A stretch of DNA of 64,000 nt from Celeribacter naphthalenivorans (GCF_020524585.1 NZ_JAIVLK010000007.1:290907-354906), one strand, 5' to 3'. Positions 1 to 11,937 are shown, numbered from the stretch's first letter. The notes: generated from the sequence alone by a model not told the origin. Made by a program: numbers and translations.

Positions 1-587
1 GTCTCGGAGACGACAACCGCGGGGGCCACCGAGTTCACTGTGACATTATACTGCGCCAATTCCATCGCGAGATGCTTCAACGCCGCCTGCACGCCAGCGC
101 GGAACACGGTCGAGAGCGCATGGTTCGGCAGCGGCTCCTTGATCGACGCCGAGGTGATCGCAACGATCCGCCCCCAGCCATGGTCAATCAAAAGCGGCGC
201 AAGTTTGCGCAGCACCAACAGCGCGCCTTTCAGCTGCAACTGATAGGCATCTTCCCATCGCTGATCGTCGGTTTCCTGGATGAAATCCACCATCGGACGT
301 GGCGGCGGCGGGGTGTTCAACACGAGAATCTGCATGCCGCCGGTCTCTTCGACATAGGATTTGAGCTTTTCGACATCCTCCGCCTTGGAAATATCGCCCG
401 TCACGAACTCCACTTTCGCACCCGGAATTTCCAACAAGCTCTCCCGCGCTGCCGTCAGCTTTTCGGCACTGCGCGCAAAGAGCACAAGCTCGACACCCTC
501 CTGAGCCAAACTTTTGGCGGCGGCGAAACCAAGTCCCTGACTGGCTCCGATCACGACCGCGCGTTTGCCGGAAATCCCTAAATCCAT
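1..587 (-). CDS. SDR family oxidoreductase, 3-oxoacyl-ACP reductase-like (3' end cut by window edge)
   Basis: Reading leftwards from the ATG at 585-587, the protein begins MDLGISGKRAVVIGASQGLG, a Rossmann NAD(P)-binding start with the GASQGLG glycine motif at about residues 14-20. About 195 residues are visible. It resembles the atypical beta-ketoacyl-ACP-reductase-like SDRs. NTPPPPRP stands where classical SDRs have NNAG. After the ITSAS strand the usual Tyr-x3-Lys is absent: the local sequence is HALSTVFRAGVQ, with Ser near the Tyr position and Arg in place of Lys. The NAD(P) fold is clear, but classical catalysis is doubtful. It is divergent from the acyl-CoA dehydrogenase at 954. Confidence 0.85.
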   Translation of the reverse strand, partial: MDLGISGKRAVVIGASQGLGFAAAKSLAQEGVELVLFARSAEKLTAARESLLEIPGAKVEFVTGDISKAEDVEKLKSYVEETGGMQILVLNTPPPPRPMVDFIQETDDQRWEDAYQLQLKGALLVLRKLAPLLIDHGWGRIVAITSASIKEPLPNHALSTVFRAGVQAALKHLAMELAQYNVTVNSVAPAVVVSE

Positions 588-953
588 ATCGTCCTCCCAT
601 TGATTCCATGGACAAGCCTACGTGATCCTAGCCTCAACAGAGAAGCGCCACGTTCATTTTTCAATCTTATTATATAGGATTATCTTTTACAACACATCTG
701 ACAGGCCGTTTTTGCGGAGGCAAACGGACCCACAAAAGCAAATTATTCTCAACAATATCAAAAAACTAACACAGTATATCCCATGAATTTTAGCGCACCA
801 AGAGCGCGTGACGGGAACGAAATATGCTCCACCTGCATTATTTTATCCTACTAATTGAGATTACATACATGTATAAACCTCGTGAGTTCGCTCGATGAGC
901 CTGTGCGGTACGCCGCCACAGGATCGTTGTTGAAATACTAGGAGGAGGAATGA
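588..953. promoter_or_regulatory. Divergent intergenic region between SDR and acyl-CoA dehydrogenase
   Basis: This 366-base stretch holds no gene. It is clearly AT-rich, especially 655-790, against the GC-rich surroundings, as expected for back-to-back promoters. A very strong Shine-Dalgarno, GGAGGAGG at 941-948, sits 5 bases before the ATG at 954 and decides that start. I could not assign a specific -10/-35 pair with confidence. Confidence 0.5.
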
Positions 954-2114
954 ATGGACTTTTCATTCACAGAAGAACAACAGCTGTTTGCTGACAGCGT
1001 CCGTCGCTTTGCCGAGGACAAACTCAAAGACGGCGCTCTGAAACGTGCGCATTCCAAGGAATACCCTTGGGAAGTCGCCAAGATGCTCTCGGAGCAAGGC
1101 CTGCTCGGCATCACCCTCAAGGAAGAGGACGGCGGCATTGGTGGCACGTTGATGGATGCCGTCATCGCCATTGAACAAATGTCCCTCGTCTGCCCGAAAA
1201 GCGCGGACATCATTCAGGCGGGCAACTTTGGCGCGATCCGCACCTTTGCCGAATACGCCAATGATGAGCAAAAAGAGAAATGGCTGCCGGGGCTTTTGTC
1301 CGGCGAGATTGTCATTTCTCTGGGCATGTCAGAACCCGACGCGGGCTCTGCGGCGACGGACCTTAAAACCACCGCGAAAGAAGACGGCGACCATTATGTG
1401 ATCAAAGGCCAGAAAGTGTTCGGCACGCACAGCCGTGACGCCTCGCTCTTTCTGATCTACTGCCGCTTTGGCCCCGGCCTCGACGGCATCGGCTCGCTGA
1501 TCATCGAGCGCGGCACCGAAGGGTTTACCGTCGGCGAACCCGCCGAATTCATGAGCGGCGAAGAATGGTGCCCGCTCTATTTCGACAATGTGCGCGTGCC
1601 GAAAGAAAACCTTTTGCTCGGGCCGGGCGGCTTCAAACGTCAGATCGCCGCGTTCAATGCCGAGCGCATCGGCAACACCGCCCGCTCCCTTGCGATCGGT
1701 CGTCACGCCTATAATCTGGCCCGCGACTACGTGATGGAACGCTCGCAATTCGGTCGTCCGCTTTGTGAATTCCAGGGTCTGCAATGGAAATTCGCCGATA
1801 TGGCGATGAAACTCGAATCCGCGCAGCTTCTGCTCTACAAAGCCGCAGTCGGCGCCGACAAAGGCCTGCCTTCGGCCTATGACACGACGCTGGCGAAAAT
1901 GGCCTGTAACCAGATCGGTTTCGAAGTGGCCTGCGAGGCGGTGCAATGCATGGGCGGCACGGGCTATACCCGCGAAACGCTTGCTGAATATTGCATGCTG
2001 CGCACCAAAGGCTGGATGATCGCGGGCGGTTCCGTCGAGATGATGAAAAACCGCATGGCGGAATTCATCTTTGACCGCCGCTTTAGCCAGCGCCCGCCGA
2101 AACCGGCGAATTAA
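954..2114 (+). CDS. Acyl-CoA dehydrogenase family protein
   Basis: The 386-residue protein has the usual ACAD length and order. The N-terminal helical domain begins MDFSFTEEQQLFADSVRRF. The middle beta domain contains SLGMSEPDAGSAATDLKTTA (about residues 123-142), which contacts FAD and substrate. The C-terminal four-helix domain has ERSQFGRPLCEFQGLQ and the late CMGGTGYTRE motif that binds FAD and carries substrate-site residues. It should oxidise an acyl-CoA to the 2,3-enoyl-CoA with ETF as electron acceptor. The substrate cannot be read from the sequence. A VOC protein and a carboxylate transporter follow on the same strand, suggesting catabolism of an imported organic acid. Confidence 0.92.
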   Translation: MDFSFTEEQQLFADSVRRFAEDKLKDGALKRAHSKEYPWEVAKMLSEQGLLGITLKEEDGGIGGTLMDAVIAIEQMSLVCPKSADIIQAGNFGAIRTFAEYANDEQKEKWLPGLLSGEIVISLGMSEPDAGSAATDLKTTAKEDGDHYVIKGQKVFGTHSRDASLFLIYCRFGPGLDGIGSLIIERGTEGFTVGEPAEFMSGEEWCPLYFDNVRVPKENLLLGPGGFKRQIAAFNAERIGNTARSLAIGRHAYNLARDYVMERSQFGRPLCEFQGLQWKFADMAMKLESAQLLLYKAAVGADKGLPSAYDTTLAKMACNQIGFEVACEAVQCMGGTGYTRETLAEYCMLRTKGWMIAGGSVEMMKNRMAEFIFDRRFSQRPPKPAN

Positions 2115-2126
2115 GACGTGAAATCG

Positions 2127-2160
2127 ATTGTCCCCTCTGGCACGGTCCTGAGGGGGCAAT
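2127..2160 (+). terminator. GC-rich hairpin after acyl-CoA dehydrogenase gene
   Basis: An 11-base stem pairs ATTGTCCCCTC with GAGGGGGCAAT (one G-U pair) around a 12-base loop, 12 bases after the stop codon. There is no T-run, so it may be an attenuator or mRNA-stabilising hairpin rather than a full intrinsic terminator. Confidence 0.5.
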
Positions 2161-2185
2161 CTAAATGGGTTTGGAGGAGCTCACC

Positions 2186-2773
2186 ATGACGATCACAGCT
2201 ATGCCCCCGCGTTTTCTGGGAGACCGCGTTCAGCTTGCCTATGTCGTGCGCGACCTAGATGCGGCGCTGTCCTATTGGACGGATGTCATGAAGGTCGGGC
2301 CTTTTGTGGTCATCGAAAGCGCGAAAGGCAATCGCAAGATCATGCATCGTGGCGAGGAGACCGCGCTCGATTTCACCCTCGCCTTCGCCTATATGGGCGA
2401 GACGCAGATCGAGGTCATCACCCCGAAAAATGATGCCCCCTCCTCCTATAAAGAGTTCCTCGACAGTGGCCGCGAGGGCCTCCACCATGTCGCCTATTGG
2501 CCGGAAGACATGCCAGGTGCCTGTTCGCATTTGGAGCGCCACGGATTCAAACCTGTCACCGCCGTCCTCGCCCCGGATGGGGATCGCTCGGTCGTCTATT
2601 ACGACGCGCCCTCTGCGGTCGGCGCGATGGTCGAATTGTTGCCGATGAACGCTGAGCGTATGGCCTACTACAGTCGCATCCAAAAGCTGAGCGCCACATG
2701 GGATGGGGTGACGCGGCCTGTACGCCGCTTTGCGGATCGCGCGGAATTTCTGGCATCTGACGAGGGGCTGTAA
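2186..2773 (+). CDS. VOC (glyoxalase/dioxygenase superfamily) protein
   Basis: A 195-residue protein with two beta-alpha-beta-beta-beta units of the vicinal-oxygen-chelate fold. Candidate metal ligands lie in the expected strands: VQLAYVVRDLD, TQIEVITP, GLHHVAYWPE and MVELLP. I take the ATG at 2186 because GGAGGAG lies just upstream; the longer frame from 2165 would place that Shine-Dalgarno inside the gene. It resembles the epimerase and glyoxalase branch. The reaction is unknown. Its position suggests it works with the acyl-CoA dehydrogenase, for example as an acyl-CoA epimerase or isomerase. Confidence 0.8.
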   Translation: MTITAMPPRFLGDRVQLAYVVRDLDAALSYWTDVMKVGPFVVIESAKGNRKIMHRGEETALDFTLAFAYMGETQIEVITPKNDAPSSYKEFLDSGREGLHHVAYWPEDMPGACSHLERHGFKPVTAVLAPDGDRSVVYYDAPSAVGAMVELLPMNAERMAYYSRIQKLSATWDGVTRPVRRFADRAEFLASDEGL

Positions 2774-2997
2774 GCCCTTCGGCCTGCCGCAAGCGCCACC
2801 CCTCTCACAGCAGAACGCCAAACGAACTGTCGTGTAGCACGCACAGTTTGAACGCGCGCGACCGATCCAGATCACGCTCCAACCTGCCCATCCGATCACG
2901 AGAGCCCCCATCATTAATATTTTACAAATCCCATATTGTGAGATATAAGATTGATTGGGTTGCGCAGGGAGAGCGCGCCCGACAAAGGGAGGAAATA

Positions 2998-3975
2998 ATG
3001 ACAAATCGTAAAGTTGTGACTGCATCCATTGCAGCGGCCATCACCATAGCCGGAGCGGTGCAAGCTCAGGATTACCCAACACAATCCATCGATGTGATCG
3101 TACCTACATCTGCAGGGGGATTGACGGATTTGCTTGTCCGCACCGCCGCACAGCATATGTCGGAAGAGCTCGGACAGCCGCTTGTGATCGAGAATCGCCC
3201 TGGCGCTGGCACTGTCGTCGGCATCACCGCTGCGATGAAGGCCGATCCGAATGGCTACACGCTCGTGACCCCGCCCGCATCAGGATTTTCCATTAATCCC
3301 AATTTGCGGGATTTGGAATACGATCCCGTTGCGGACTTTGAAGGCATCTGCCTGATGGGCGGCGCGCCCAGCATTCTGGTGGTAAACCCCGAGCTTGGGA
3401 TCACAAATTTCGAAGAGTTTTTGGCCAAGGCCACCGCAGACGAGCTGCTCTTCGCCTCCGCAGGCCCCGGCACACCGTCGCATCTCGTGCAGGAGCTTCT
3501 GAAGATCGAGCTCGACAAAGGCGGCGTCGAGACTGATTTCGTCCACGTGCCCTATAAAGGCACGGCCCAAGCCGTCACGGATGCAATCGGTGGCCACGCG
3601 CAGGTTCTGTTTGAATCGCCCGGTCCGCTGATCGGCGGCATCAAGGCCGGTCAACTCGTGCCGCTTGGCGTCTCGAGCCCCAAACGTCTGGCCGCCCTGC
3701 CCGATGTGCCGACATTCGCGGAGCTTGGCTATCCGGGTGTCGAGTTGATCGGTTGGGTCGGCATGGCCGCCCCCAAAGGCACGCCGAAAGAGATCATCGA
3801 CACGCTCGGCGCGGCCTGTCTCAACGCCACGAGCACGCCGGAATATGCCAAGATGGCCGAGGACAACGGGCTTCAGGTCTTTACCGCCGGACCGGCCGAA
3901 TTTGACACTTGGATCGCCGATCAGATCCAGCACTACGGTGCTCTGGTCGAGGCCGCCGGTCTCGAAAAAGAGTAA
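2998..3975 (+). CDS. tctC: Tripartite tricarboxylate transporter substrate-binding protein (TctC/Bug family)
   Basis: The 325-residue protein has an N-terminal signal peptide: positive start MTNRK, a hydrophobic core, and likely cleavage after AGAVQA. The mature part begins DYPTQSIDVIVPTSAGG, the family hallmark of Bug-type periplasmic proteins. An AGPGTPSH motif follows, and VPYKGTAQA is the usual ligand-pocket motif. It captures a carboxylate in the periplasm and passes it to the TctB/TctA membrane pair encoded next. The start at 2998 is set by GGGAGG seven bases upstream. Confidence 0.93.
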   Translation: MTNRKVVTASIAAAITIAGAVQAQDYPTQSIDVIVPTSAGGLTDLLVRTAAQHMSEELGQPLVIENRPGAGTVVGITAAMKADPNGYTLVTPPASGFSINPNLRDLEYDPVADFEGICLMGGAPSILVVNPELGITNFEEFLAKATADELLFASAGPGTPSHLVQELLKIELDKGGVETDFVHVPYKGTAQAVTDAIGGHAQVLFESPGPLIGGIKAGQLVPLGVSSPKRLAALPDVPTFAELGYPGVELIGWVGMAAPKGTPKEIIDTLGAACLNATSTPEYAKMAEDNGLQVFTAGPAEFDTWIADQIQHYGALVEAAGLEKE

Positions 3976-3987
3976 GTCGTCGCGCGC

Positions 3988-4010
3988 GGGCGCCCTAAAA
4001 CCGGGCGCCC
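3988..4010 (+). terminator. Hairpin between tctC and tctB
   Basis: Two copies of GGGCGCCC flank a 7-base loop, giving a perfect 8-base stem 12 bases after the tctC stop. With no T-run it more likely gives partial termination or protects the tctC 3' end, which would favour an excess of binding protein over the membrane subunits. Confidence 0.6.
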
Positions 4011-4066
4011 CGTCACCGCCGTTTCAAAGGATCACCTCCCTTTGAAAACACGACAGGATTCGACCT

Positions 4067-4528
4067 ATGAAATCACCAGACATGAGAGACATCGCCAGCG
4101 GTGTGACACTGATTGCCATCGGCCTTTTCGCGGCGATCTACGCCTATGCCAACTACCGCATGGGCACCGTGACACGGATGGGGCCCGGCTTTGTGCCGTT
4201 CTGGCTCGGCTGCATCGTTGCGGGCCTTGGCACTTTGATCGCGGTCTTGCCCTTTCTGAGCGCCCGCCGCGATACGATCGAGCCCCCACCCTTTCACCCC
4301 CGCCCGTTGATCGCGATTCTCGTGGCCGTTCTGTTGTTCGCAGGCCTCGTCACACGGATCGGTTTGGTGCCCACGACCCTCATCGTCACCTTTGTCTCGG
4401 CGCTCGCTGAACGCGGTTTCGATCTCAAACGCACCGCAATGCTCGCCGTGACCTTGGCCGCGTTGATCTGGGTGATCTTTCTTCTTTTGCTCGACATGCG
4501 CCTGCCGGCCATCGTCCTACCGGGGTAA
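4067..4528 (+). CDS. tctB: Tripartite tricarboxylate transporter small membrane subunit TctB
   Basis: A 153-residue, strongly hydrophobic protein with about four membrane segments: around residues 8-28 (ASGVTLIAIGLFAAIYAYA), 43-65, 81-105 and 125-148. GTVTRMGPGFVPFWLG is the conserved TctB stretch after helix 1. It is the small permease subunit that partners TctA. It lies between tctC and tctA, four bases before tctA. A second in-frame ATG at 4082 is a possible alternative start. Confidence 0.9.
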   Translation: MKSPDMRDIASGVTLIAIGLFAAIYAYANYRMGTVTRMGPGFVPFWLGCIVAGLGTLIAVLPFLSARRDTIEPPPFHPRPLIAILVAVLLFAGLVTRIGLVPTTLIVTFVSALAERGFDLKRTAMLAVTLAALIWVIFLLLLDMRLPAIVLPG

Positions 4529-4531
4529 GTC

Positions 4532-6043
4532 ATGGACATTTTCACGACACTCTACGGCAATCTCGCGCTCGGCTTCGGCGAAGCGCTGACGCTGTCCAAC
4601 ATGTGGTACTGCCTTCTGGGCGTGTTCCTTGGGTGTATGGTCGGGGTTCTGCCCGGCCTCGGTTCGCTCATCGCGATCTCGCTTTTGCTGCCGATCACCT
4701 TTCACATCCCTACGAGCGGCGCTTTGATGATGCTGGCGGGCGTGTATTTCGGCTCGGATTACGGTGGGGGGACCTCTTCCATTCTGTTGGGGGTTCCCGG
4801 CCATGCGGCGGCCGCCGTCGACGTGCTCGACGGCTACCCGATGACCCAACAAGGCCGCGGCGGCATCGCGCTCTTCATGAAATGCGTCGCCTCCTTTTTC
4901 GGCGCCACTGTCGGCATCCTGCTCCTCGCGCTTTTGGCGCCTGCGCTGGCCAGTGTGGCATTGAAATTCGGCCCCGGCGAATATGCCGCCCTCTTGCTTT
5001 TGGGGTTGATCGCCTCGGCCACGGTCGGCCAGGGGTCACCGCTCAAAGGCATCGCCGTCATGTTGGTGGGCATTCTGATCGGCACCATCGGTCTCGATAT
5101 TTCCTCGGGCCTGCCGCGCTTTACCTTCGGCATTTCCGAACTTGAGGATGGGGTCAATCTGGCCGTGCTCGCGCTTGGGCTTTTTGCCATCACGGAGCTT
5201 GTCAAATCCTGCGGGCAGGGCCGCAAGAAAGTCGCTGAGCAAAAATTCGGCCTGCGCGATCAGCTTCCGACACGCGAAGATTGGCGACGGTCTGTCGGCC
5301 CGATGCTGCGCGGGTCGGGCTTGGGCGCGACCTTTGGTGCGCTTCCCGGCACCTCCGGCGGGCTCGCCACCTTCCTCGCCTATTCCATCGAAAAACGGAT
5401 TTCGCGCAACCCCGAACGCTTCGGCAAAGGCGCCATCGAAGGGATCGCCGCCCCCGAGGCGTGTAACAACGCGGGCATCGGCGGGGCGTTCATCCCGACC
5501 CTGACGCTGGGCATTCCGGGCGATCCGATCATGGCGCTTTTGCTGGGCGCGATGATGATGCAAGGCATCGTTCCGGGGCCGCAGGTGGTGACCGAATACC
5601 CCGATCTGTTCTGGGGTCTGATTGCGAGTTTCTGGATCGGCAACGTTCTTTTGGTGATCCTCAACATCCCGCTTATCGGCCTGTGGGTGCGCATTCTCGC
5701 GATCCCCTACAGCCTGTTGTTCCCGGCGATTGTGATGTTCACCTGTATCGGCGCCTATAGCGTTCACAACAACGTCTTCGACGTTTTGGTGCTCAGCATC
5801 TGCGGCCTCATCGGCTACCTGATGCTCCAGCTCCGCTTCGAAGCCATCCCGCTTTTGCTCGGCTTCATTCTCGGACCGAGCCTTGAGGAGAACTTCACCC
5901 GGTCAATGACCATCTACCGGGGCGATTTCACCACCTATTTCGAACGCCCCATCACCGCCAGCATCCTGCTTGTCACACTTGCGCTGGTGGTTTGGACCTT
6001 CTGGATGGCCAGTCGAAAGCCGTCCCGACCACAGGAGGCATAA
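4532..6043 (+). CDS. tctA: Tripartite tricarboxylate transporter large permease TctA
   Basis: A 503-residue polytopic inner-membrane protein of typical TctA length. It has the family motifs VGVLPGLGSLIAISLLLP near residues 36-53, YGGGTSSILLGVPG near residues 78-91, and the second-half repeat GTSGGLATFLAYSIEKR. It forms the transmembrane channel of the cation-coupled carboxylate importer with TctB and receives substrate from TctC. The substrate is not determined by the sequence. Confidence 0.94.
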   Translation: MDIFTTLYGNLALGFGEALTLSNMWYCLLGVFLGCMVGVLPGLGSLIAISLLLPITFHIPTSGALMMLAGVYFGSDYGGGTSSILLGVPGHAAAAVDVLDGYPMTQQGRGGIALFMKCVASFFGATVGILLLALLAPALASVALKFGPGEYAALLLLGLIASATVGQGSPLKGIAVMLVGILIGTIGLDISSGLPRFTFGISELEDGVNLAVLALGLFAITELVKSCGQGRKKVAEQKFGLRDQLPTREDWRRSVGPMLRGSGLGATFGALPGTSGGLATFLAYSIEKRISRNPERFGKGAIEGIAAPEACNNAGIGGAFIPTLTLGIPGDPIMALLLGAMMMQGIVPGPQVVTEYPDLFWGLIASFWIGNVLLVILNIPLIGLWVRILAIPYSLLFPAIVMFTCIGAYSVHNNVFDVLVLSICGLIGYLMLQLRFEAIPLLLGFILGPSLEENFTRSMTIYRGDFTTYFERPITASILLVTLALVVWTFWMASRKPSRPQEA

Positions 6044-6065
6044 GCCTCCCTTAAGCACCGAGGAT

Positions 6066-6088
6066 GCGCCAAAGACCCTCTCTGGCGC
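6066..6088 (+). terminator. Hairpin after tctA
   Basis: GCGCCA and TGGCGC form a 6-base stem around an 11-base loop, 22 bases after the tctA stop, followed by a short GCCCTTT tract. It is a weak intrinsic-type terminator separating the transporter operon from the thiamine leader. Confidence 0.45.
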
Positions 6089-6135
6089 GCCCTTTCCCAC
6101 ACCGCCGCGGGGCATCACGAAATTTGTTTTTCGCG

Positions 6136-6164
6136 TTGACAGCCCCGCGTCACAACGAGACTAT
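6136..6164 (+). promoter_or_regulatory. Predicted promoter of the thiamine operon
   Basis: A perfect -35 box TTGACA at 6136-6141 and a -10-like GACTAT at 6159-6164 have a 17-base spacing. Transcription would start just before the TPP aptamer, which supports the assignment. Confidence 0.6.
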
Positions 6165-6166
6165 GA

Positions 6167-9112
<2,946 letters not shown>

Positions 9113-9123
<11 letters not shown>

Positions 9124-9310
9124 ATTGAACGGACAGTCTGTCGAAACCACAGTCCCCACGCTGGCCGCGCTGATCACGGAGCAAAACTATGAGGCGCGCT
9201 CTGTCGCCTCTGCCGTCGACGGGCAATTCGTGCCGCGCGACGCGCGCGAAGGGATCAACCTGACGGCGGGCATGAAGATCGAGCTTCTTTCACCGATGCA
9301 AGGGGGCTGA
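9113..9310 (+). CDS. thiS: Sulfur carrier protein ThiS
   Basis: A 65-residue ubiquitin-like protein ending in the essential Gly-Gly (SPMQGG). That C-terminus is adenylated by ThiF and converted to a thiocarboxylate that donates sulfur to Thi[12 protein letters not shown] forms the first beta hairpin and [20 protein letters not shown] the last strands. It is encoded between thiO and thiG, one base before thiG. Confidence 0.95.
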
Positions 9311-9311
9311 C

Positions 9312-10073
9312 ATGTTCTACGGCACCGAGTTGAAAAACCGCCTGCTGCTCGGCACGGCGCAATACCCCTCCCCCGACATCTTGCGCGCGGCCATCGCGGC
9401 CTCTGGCACGGAGGTGATCACCGTCTCGCTTCGTCGCGAGGGCGCAGACGGCGCGGGGTTTCGTGACATTCTCAAAGACAGCGGCTGTCGCATCCTGCCC
9501 AACACGGCGGGCTGTCACAGCGCCCGCGAAGCGGTCACCACGGCGCAGATGGCGCGCGAAGTCTTTGGCACCAATTGGATCAAACTCGAAGTGATCGGCC
9601 ATGCCGACACGCTGCAACCCGATCCCTTCGCCTTGGTCGAAGCCGCGCGCATCCTCTGCGCCGACGGCTTTGAGGTCTTTCCCTACACCACCGAAGATCT
9701 GATCCTCGGCGAGAAACTGATCGAGGCCGGGTGCCGCGTCTTGATGCCGTGGGGCGCGCCGATTGGCTCCGGCCAAGGGCTGCGCAACATCGAAGGCTTG
9801 CGGACCATGCGCGCGCATTTTCGCGATGTGCCTCTGGTGATCGACGCCGGGATCGGCGCGCCGTCACAAGCCGCACAAGCGATGGAAATGGGCTTCGATG
9901 CGGTGCTTTTGAACACCGCCGTGGCCAAGGCCGTCGATCCCGTGGCCATGGCAGAGGCGTTTTCCCGGGCTGTCGACGCCGGAAAACAGGCCTATGACGC
10001 GGGCCTCATGCCGCGGCGCGATATGGCTGAGGCCTCCACCCCGGTGTTCGGCATGGCGGAGCTTTTGGCATGA
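9312..10073 (+). CDS. thiG: Thiazole synthase ThiG
   Basis: A 253-residue TIM-barrel protein. It condenses deoxyxylulose phosphate, dehydroglycine and ThiS thiocarboxylate into the thiazole phosphate. The ThiG signatures are [12 protein letters not shown] at the N-terminus, [29 protein letters not shown] (with the catalytic Lys that forms the Schiff base), [15 protein letters not shown], and the phosphate-binding [17 protein letters not shown]. It overlaps thiE by 4 bases. Confidence 0.97.
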   Translation: MFYGTELKNRLLLGTAQYPSPDILRAAIAASGTEVITVSLRREGADGAGFRDILKDSGCRILPNTAGCHSAREAVTTAQMAREVFGTNWIKLEVIGHADTLQPDPFALVEAARILCADGFEVFPYTTEDLILGEKLIEAGCRVLMPWGAPIGSGQGLRNIEGLRTMRAHFRDVPLVIDAGIGAPSQAAQAMEMGFDAVLLNTAVAKAVDPVAMAEAFSRAVDAGKQAYDAGLMPRRDMAEASTPVFGMAELLA

Positions 10074-10678
10074 CGCTTGATCCGTTTTATCTCATCGTCA
10101 GCCATGTCAGTCAGTTGGAACTGCTCGTGCCGCAGGGCGTGCGCCTCGTACAACTTCGGATCAAGGATCAGCCCGACGACGAAGTCCGCCGTCAAATCCG
10201 CCGCGCCCGCGATTTTTGCGCGGTGCATCGCGCGCAATTGGTAGTAAACGACTATTGGCAGGCCGCACTCGACCTGAAATGTCGCTTTGTGCACCTCGGA
10301 CAAGAGGACATGGAGACCGCCGATTTTGCCGCGCTCAGGCGTGCCGGGGTCCATTTCGGACTTTCCACCCATGACGAGACAGAATTGGAGCGCGCGCTGT
10401 CGCATGACCCCGCCTATGTCGCCTTGGGGCCGGTCTATCCGACGCTTTTGAAAAAAATGAAATGGGGGCCGCAAGGGCTGGATCGGGTGCGGCGCTGGAA
10501 GGCCATGGCCGGAGACACACCGCTCGTTGGCATCGGAGGCTTGACGCCAGAGCGCCTGCCCGACCTGTTCGAAGCGGGCGCAGACAGTGCCGCCGTGGTG
10601 ACCGATATCGCCACGGCCACCAACCCCGAGGCCCGCTGCGCAGAATGGATCAAAGCCACACGGGAGTATGTCAAATGA
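10070..10678 (+). CDS. thiE: Thiamine phosphate synthase ThiE
   Basis: A 202-residue TIM-barrel enzyme joining HMP-pyrophosphate and thiazole phosphate. Landmarks are [20 protein letters not shown] (family QLR-K motif), [20 protein letters not shown] (pyrophosphate and Mg2+ site; the usual Asp-Arg pair reads NDYW/A), [27 protein letters not shown] and [20 protein letters not shown]. The divergence at the NDYW position suggests the alphaproteobacterial ThiE subgroup. It is coupled at both ends by 4-base ATGA overlaps. Confidence 0.9.
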   Translation: MTLDPFYLIVSHVSQLELLVPQGVRLVQLRIKDQPDDEVRRQIRRARDFCAVHRAQLVVNDYWQAALDLKCRFVHLGQEDMETADFAALRRAGVHFGLSTHDETELERALSHDPAYVALGPVYPTLLKKMKWGPQGLDRVRRWKAMAGDTPLVGIGGLTPERLPDLFEAGADSAAVVTDIATATNPEARCAEWIKATREYVK

Positions 10679-11589
10679 GCCGCTACGCCAGACAGATATG
10701 CCTCGCCGGTGTTGGCCCCGAAGGTCAGGCCCGCCTCGGAGCGGCGCGGGTTCTGGTCGTGGGGGCCGGCGGGTTGGGGGCAACGCTTTTGCCGCAACTC
10801 GTGGGCGCGGGCGTCGGCTTTATCCGCCTGCTCGACCCCGATCTGGTCGAGGAAAGCAACCTGCAACGTCAGACGCTTTTCCGGATGAGCGATCTCGGCC
10901 AGCCCAAAGCCCAGATCGCCGCAGATGCGCTGACCGGTCTGAACCCCGATGTCACACTGGAGGCGCATGTCGCCCGGTTGACGCCTGCCAACCTGCCGCA
11001 CTGGTCGCGGGATGTCGATCTGATCGTGGATGCCGCCGACAGTTTCGCCACGAGCTATGCGCTCTCGGATCATTGCCACCAAAGCGGACAGCCGCTGATC
11101 AGCGCCTCCGTGACCGGCAGGCAAGGCTATGTCGGCGGCTTTTGCGGCGGGGCCCCCAGCCTGCGCGCGGTGTTTCCCGACCTGCCGGACGTCATGGGGT
11201 CCTGTTCAGAGACGGGCGTCATGGGGCCGGTGGTCGCCAATATTTCGGCGCTGCAAGCCCAGATGGTGCTTGCCGTTTTGCTGGGCCAAGACCCCACGCC
11301 GCTGGGACAGTTTCTATCGTTGGATCTGATGGGCTGGCGCGTCAACGGATTTCGGTTCGACAGCGCGCCGGAGCCACCTCGGGCCAGCCCCGCCGTTTTG
11401 GCGCTGGAACAGATCACGCCAGACGATCTGGTGATCGACCTGCGTGACACGCCCGACGTGGTCCCGACCCCCGACCCCGGCCAAAGGGTCGTCTTTGTCT
11501 GCGCATCGGGCCTTCGGGCTTGGCGCGCCGCGCGCGGCTTTGCCGAGACGTCTGAGGCCCATGTCGCCATCGTCGGAGTCGGCACATAG
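10675..11589 (+). CDS. thiF: ThiF/MoeB-type adenylyltransferase with shortened C-terminal rhodanese segment
   Basis: A 304-residue E1-like enzyme that should adenylate the C-terminus of ThiS. The nucleotide-binding loop is VLVVGAGGLGATLLPQLVGA, followed by DPDLVEESNLQRQTLFRMSD and the GSCSETGVMGPV loop. The two zinc-binding CxxC pairs of classical MoeB/ThiF are not evident: GAPSLRAVFPD stands where CYRCLFPD is usual. The last 60 or so residues form a compressed rhodanese-like stretch, VIDLRDTP then VVFVCASGLRAWRAARGF, keeping the CxSGxR active loop but too short for a full domain. The start at 10675 overlaps the thiE stop. Confidence 0.9.
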   Translation: MSRYARQICLAGVGPEGQARLGAARVLVVGAGGLGATLLPQLVGAGVGFIRLLDPDLVEESNLQRQTLFRMSDLGQPKAQIAADALTGLNPDVTLEAHVARLTPANLPHWSRDVDLIVDAADSFATSYALSDHCHQSGQPLISASVTGRQGYVGGFCGGAPSLRAVFPDLPDVMGSCSETGVMGPVVANISALQAQMVLAVLLGQDPTPLGQFLSLDLMGWRVNGFRFDSAPEPPRASPAVLALEQITPDDLVIDLRDTPDVVPTPDPGQRVVFVCASGLRAWRAARGFAETSEAHVAIVGVGT

Positions 11590-11655
11590 GACCTTAGCGT
11601 CGGTCACCTTATGGGAAAATTTCGAATATCTATGGCCCGGAAACGCGATCTTCAC

Positions 11656-11684
11656 TTGACCTCATTCCCCGTCCCGCGTTTATC
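11656..11684 (+). promoter_or_regulatory. Predicted promoter of the cobalamin-riboswitch transcript
   Basis: TTGACC at 11656-11661 and TTTATC at 11679-11684 have a 17-base spacing, placing transcription start just ahead of the B12 aptamer. Confidence 0.55.
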
Positions 11685-11696
11685 TGAACCCCTGTT

Positions 11697-11895
11697 TGGT
11701 GCCTGATGATGCGCGATGCTGAGGGCTCAATCGGGAACGGGGAAGGATGTCGCGACACGCAGCACCCAAAGCCCCGGCCGCCCCCGCGACTGTATGCGGT
11801 GAGCGCGCTCCCACACACCACTGGAGAGCCCCGTCGGGATCTCTGGGAAGGGGGAGTGGCGCTTTGACCCGCGAGCCAGGAAACCGGCCAGCAGC
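11697..11895 (+). promoter_or_regulatory. Cobalamin (AdoCbl) riboswitch upstream of a CbiM-like permease
   Basis: Recognised by the conserved blocks TGGTGCCTGATG, CAATCGGGAAC near 11729, GCCGCCCCCGCGACTGTATG near 11777-11796, and the B12 box GAGCCAGGAAACCGGCC near 11873-11889. A short hairpin CCGTC/GACGG at 11907-11922 touches the AAGGAG Shine-Dalgarno (11924-11929), fitting control of translation initiation. It should switch off the downstream gene when cobalamin is abundant. Confidence 0.95.
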
Positions 11896-11937
11896 CACAT
11901 CAACCGCCGTCGGGTGTGACGGCAAGGAGTACGCGAT

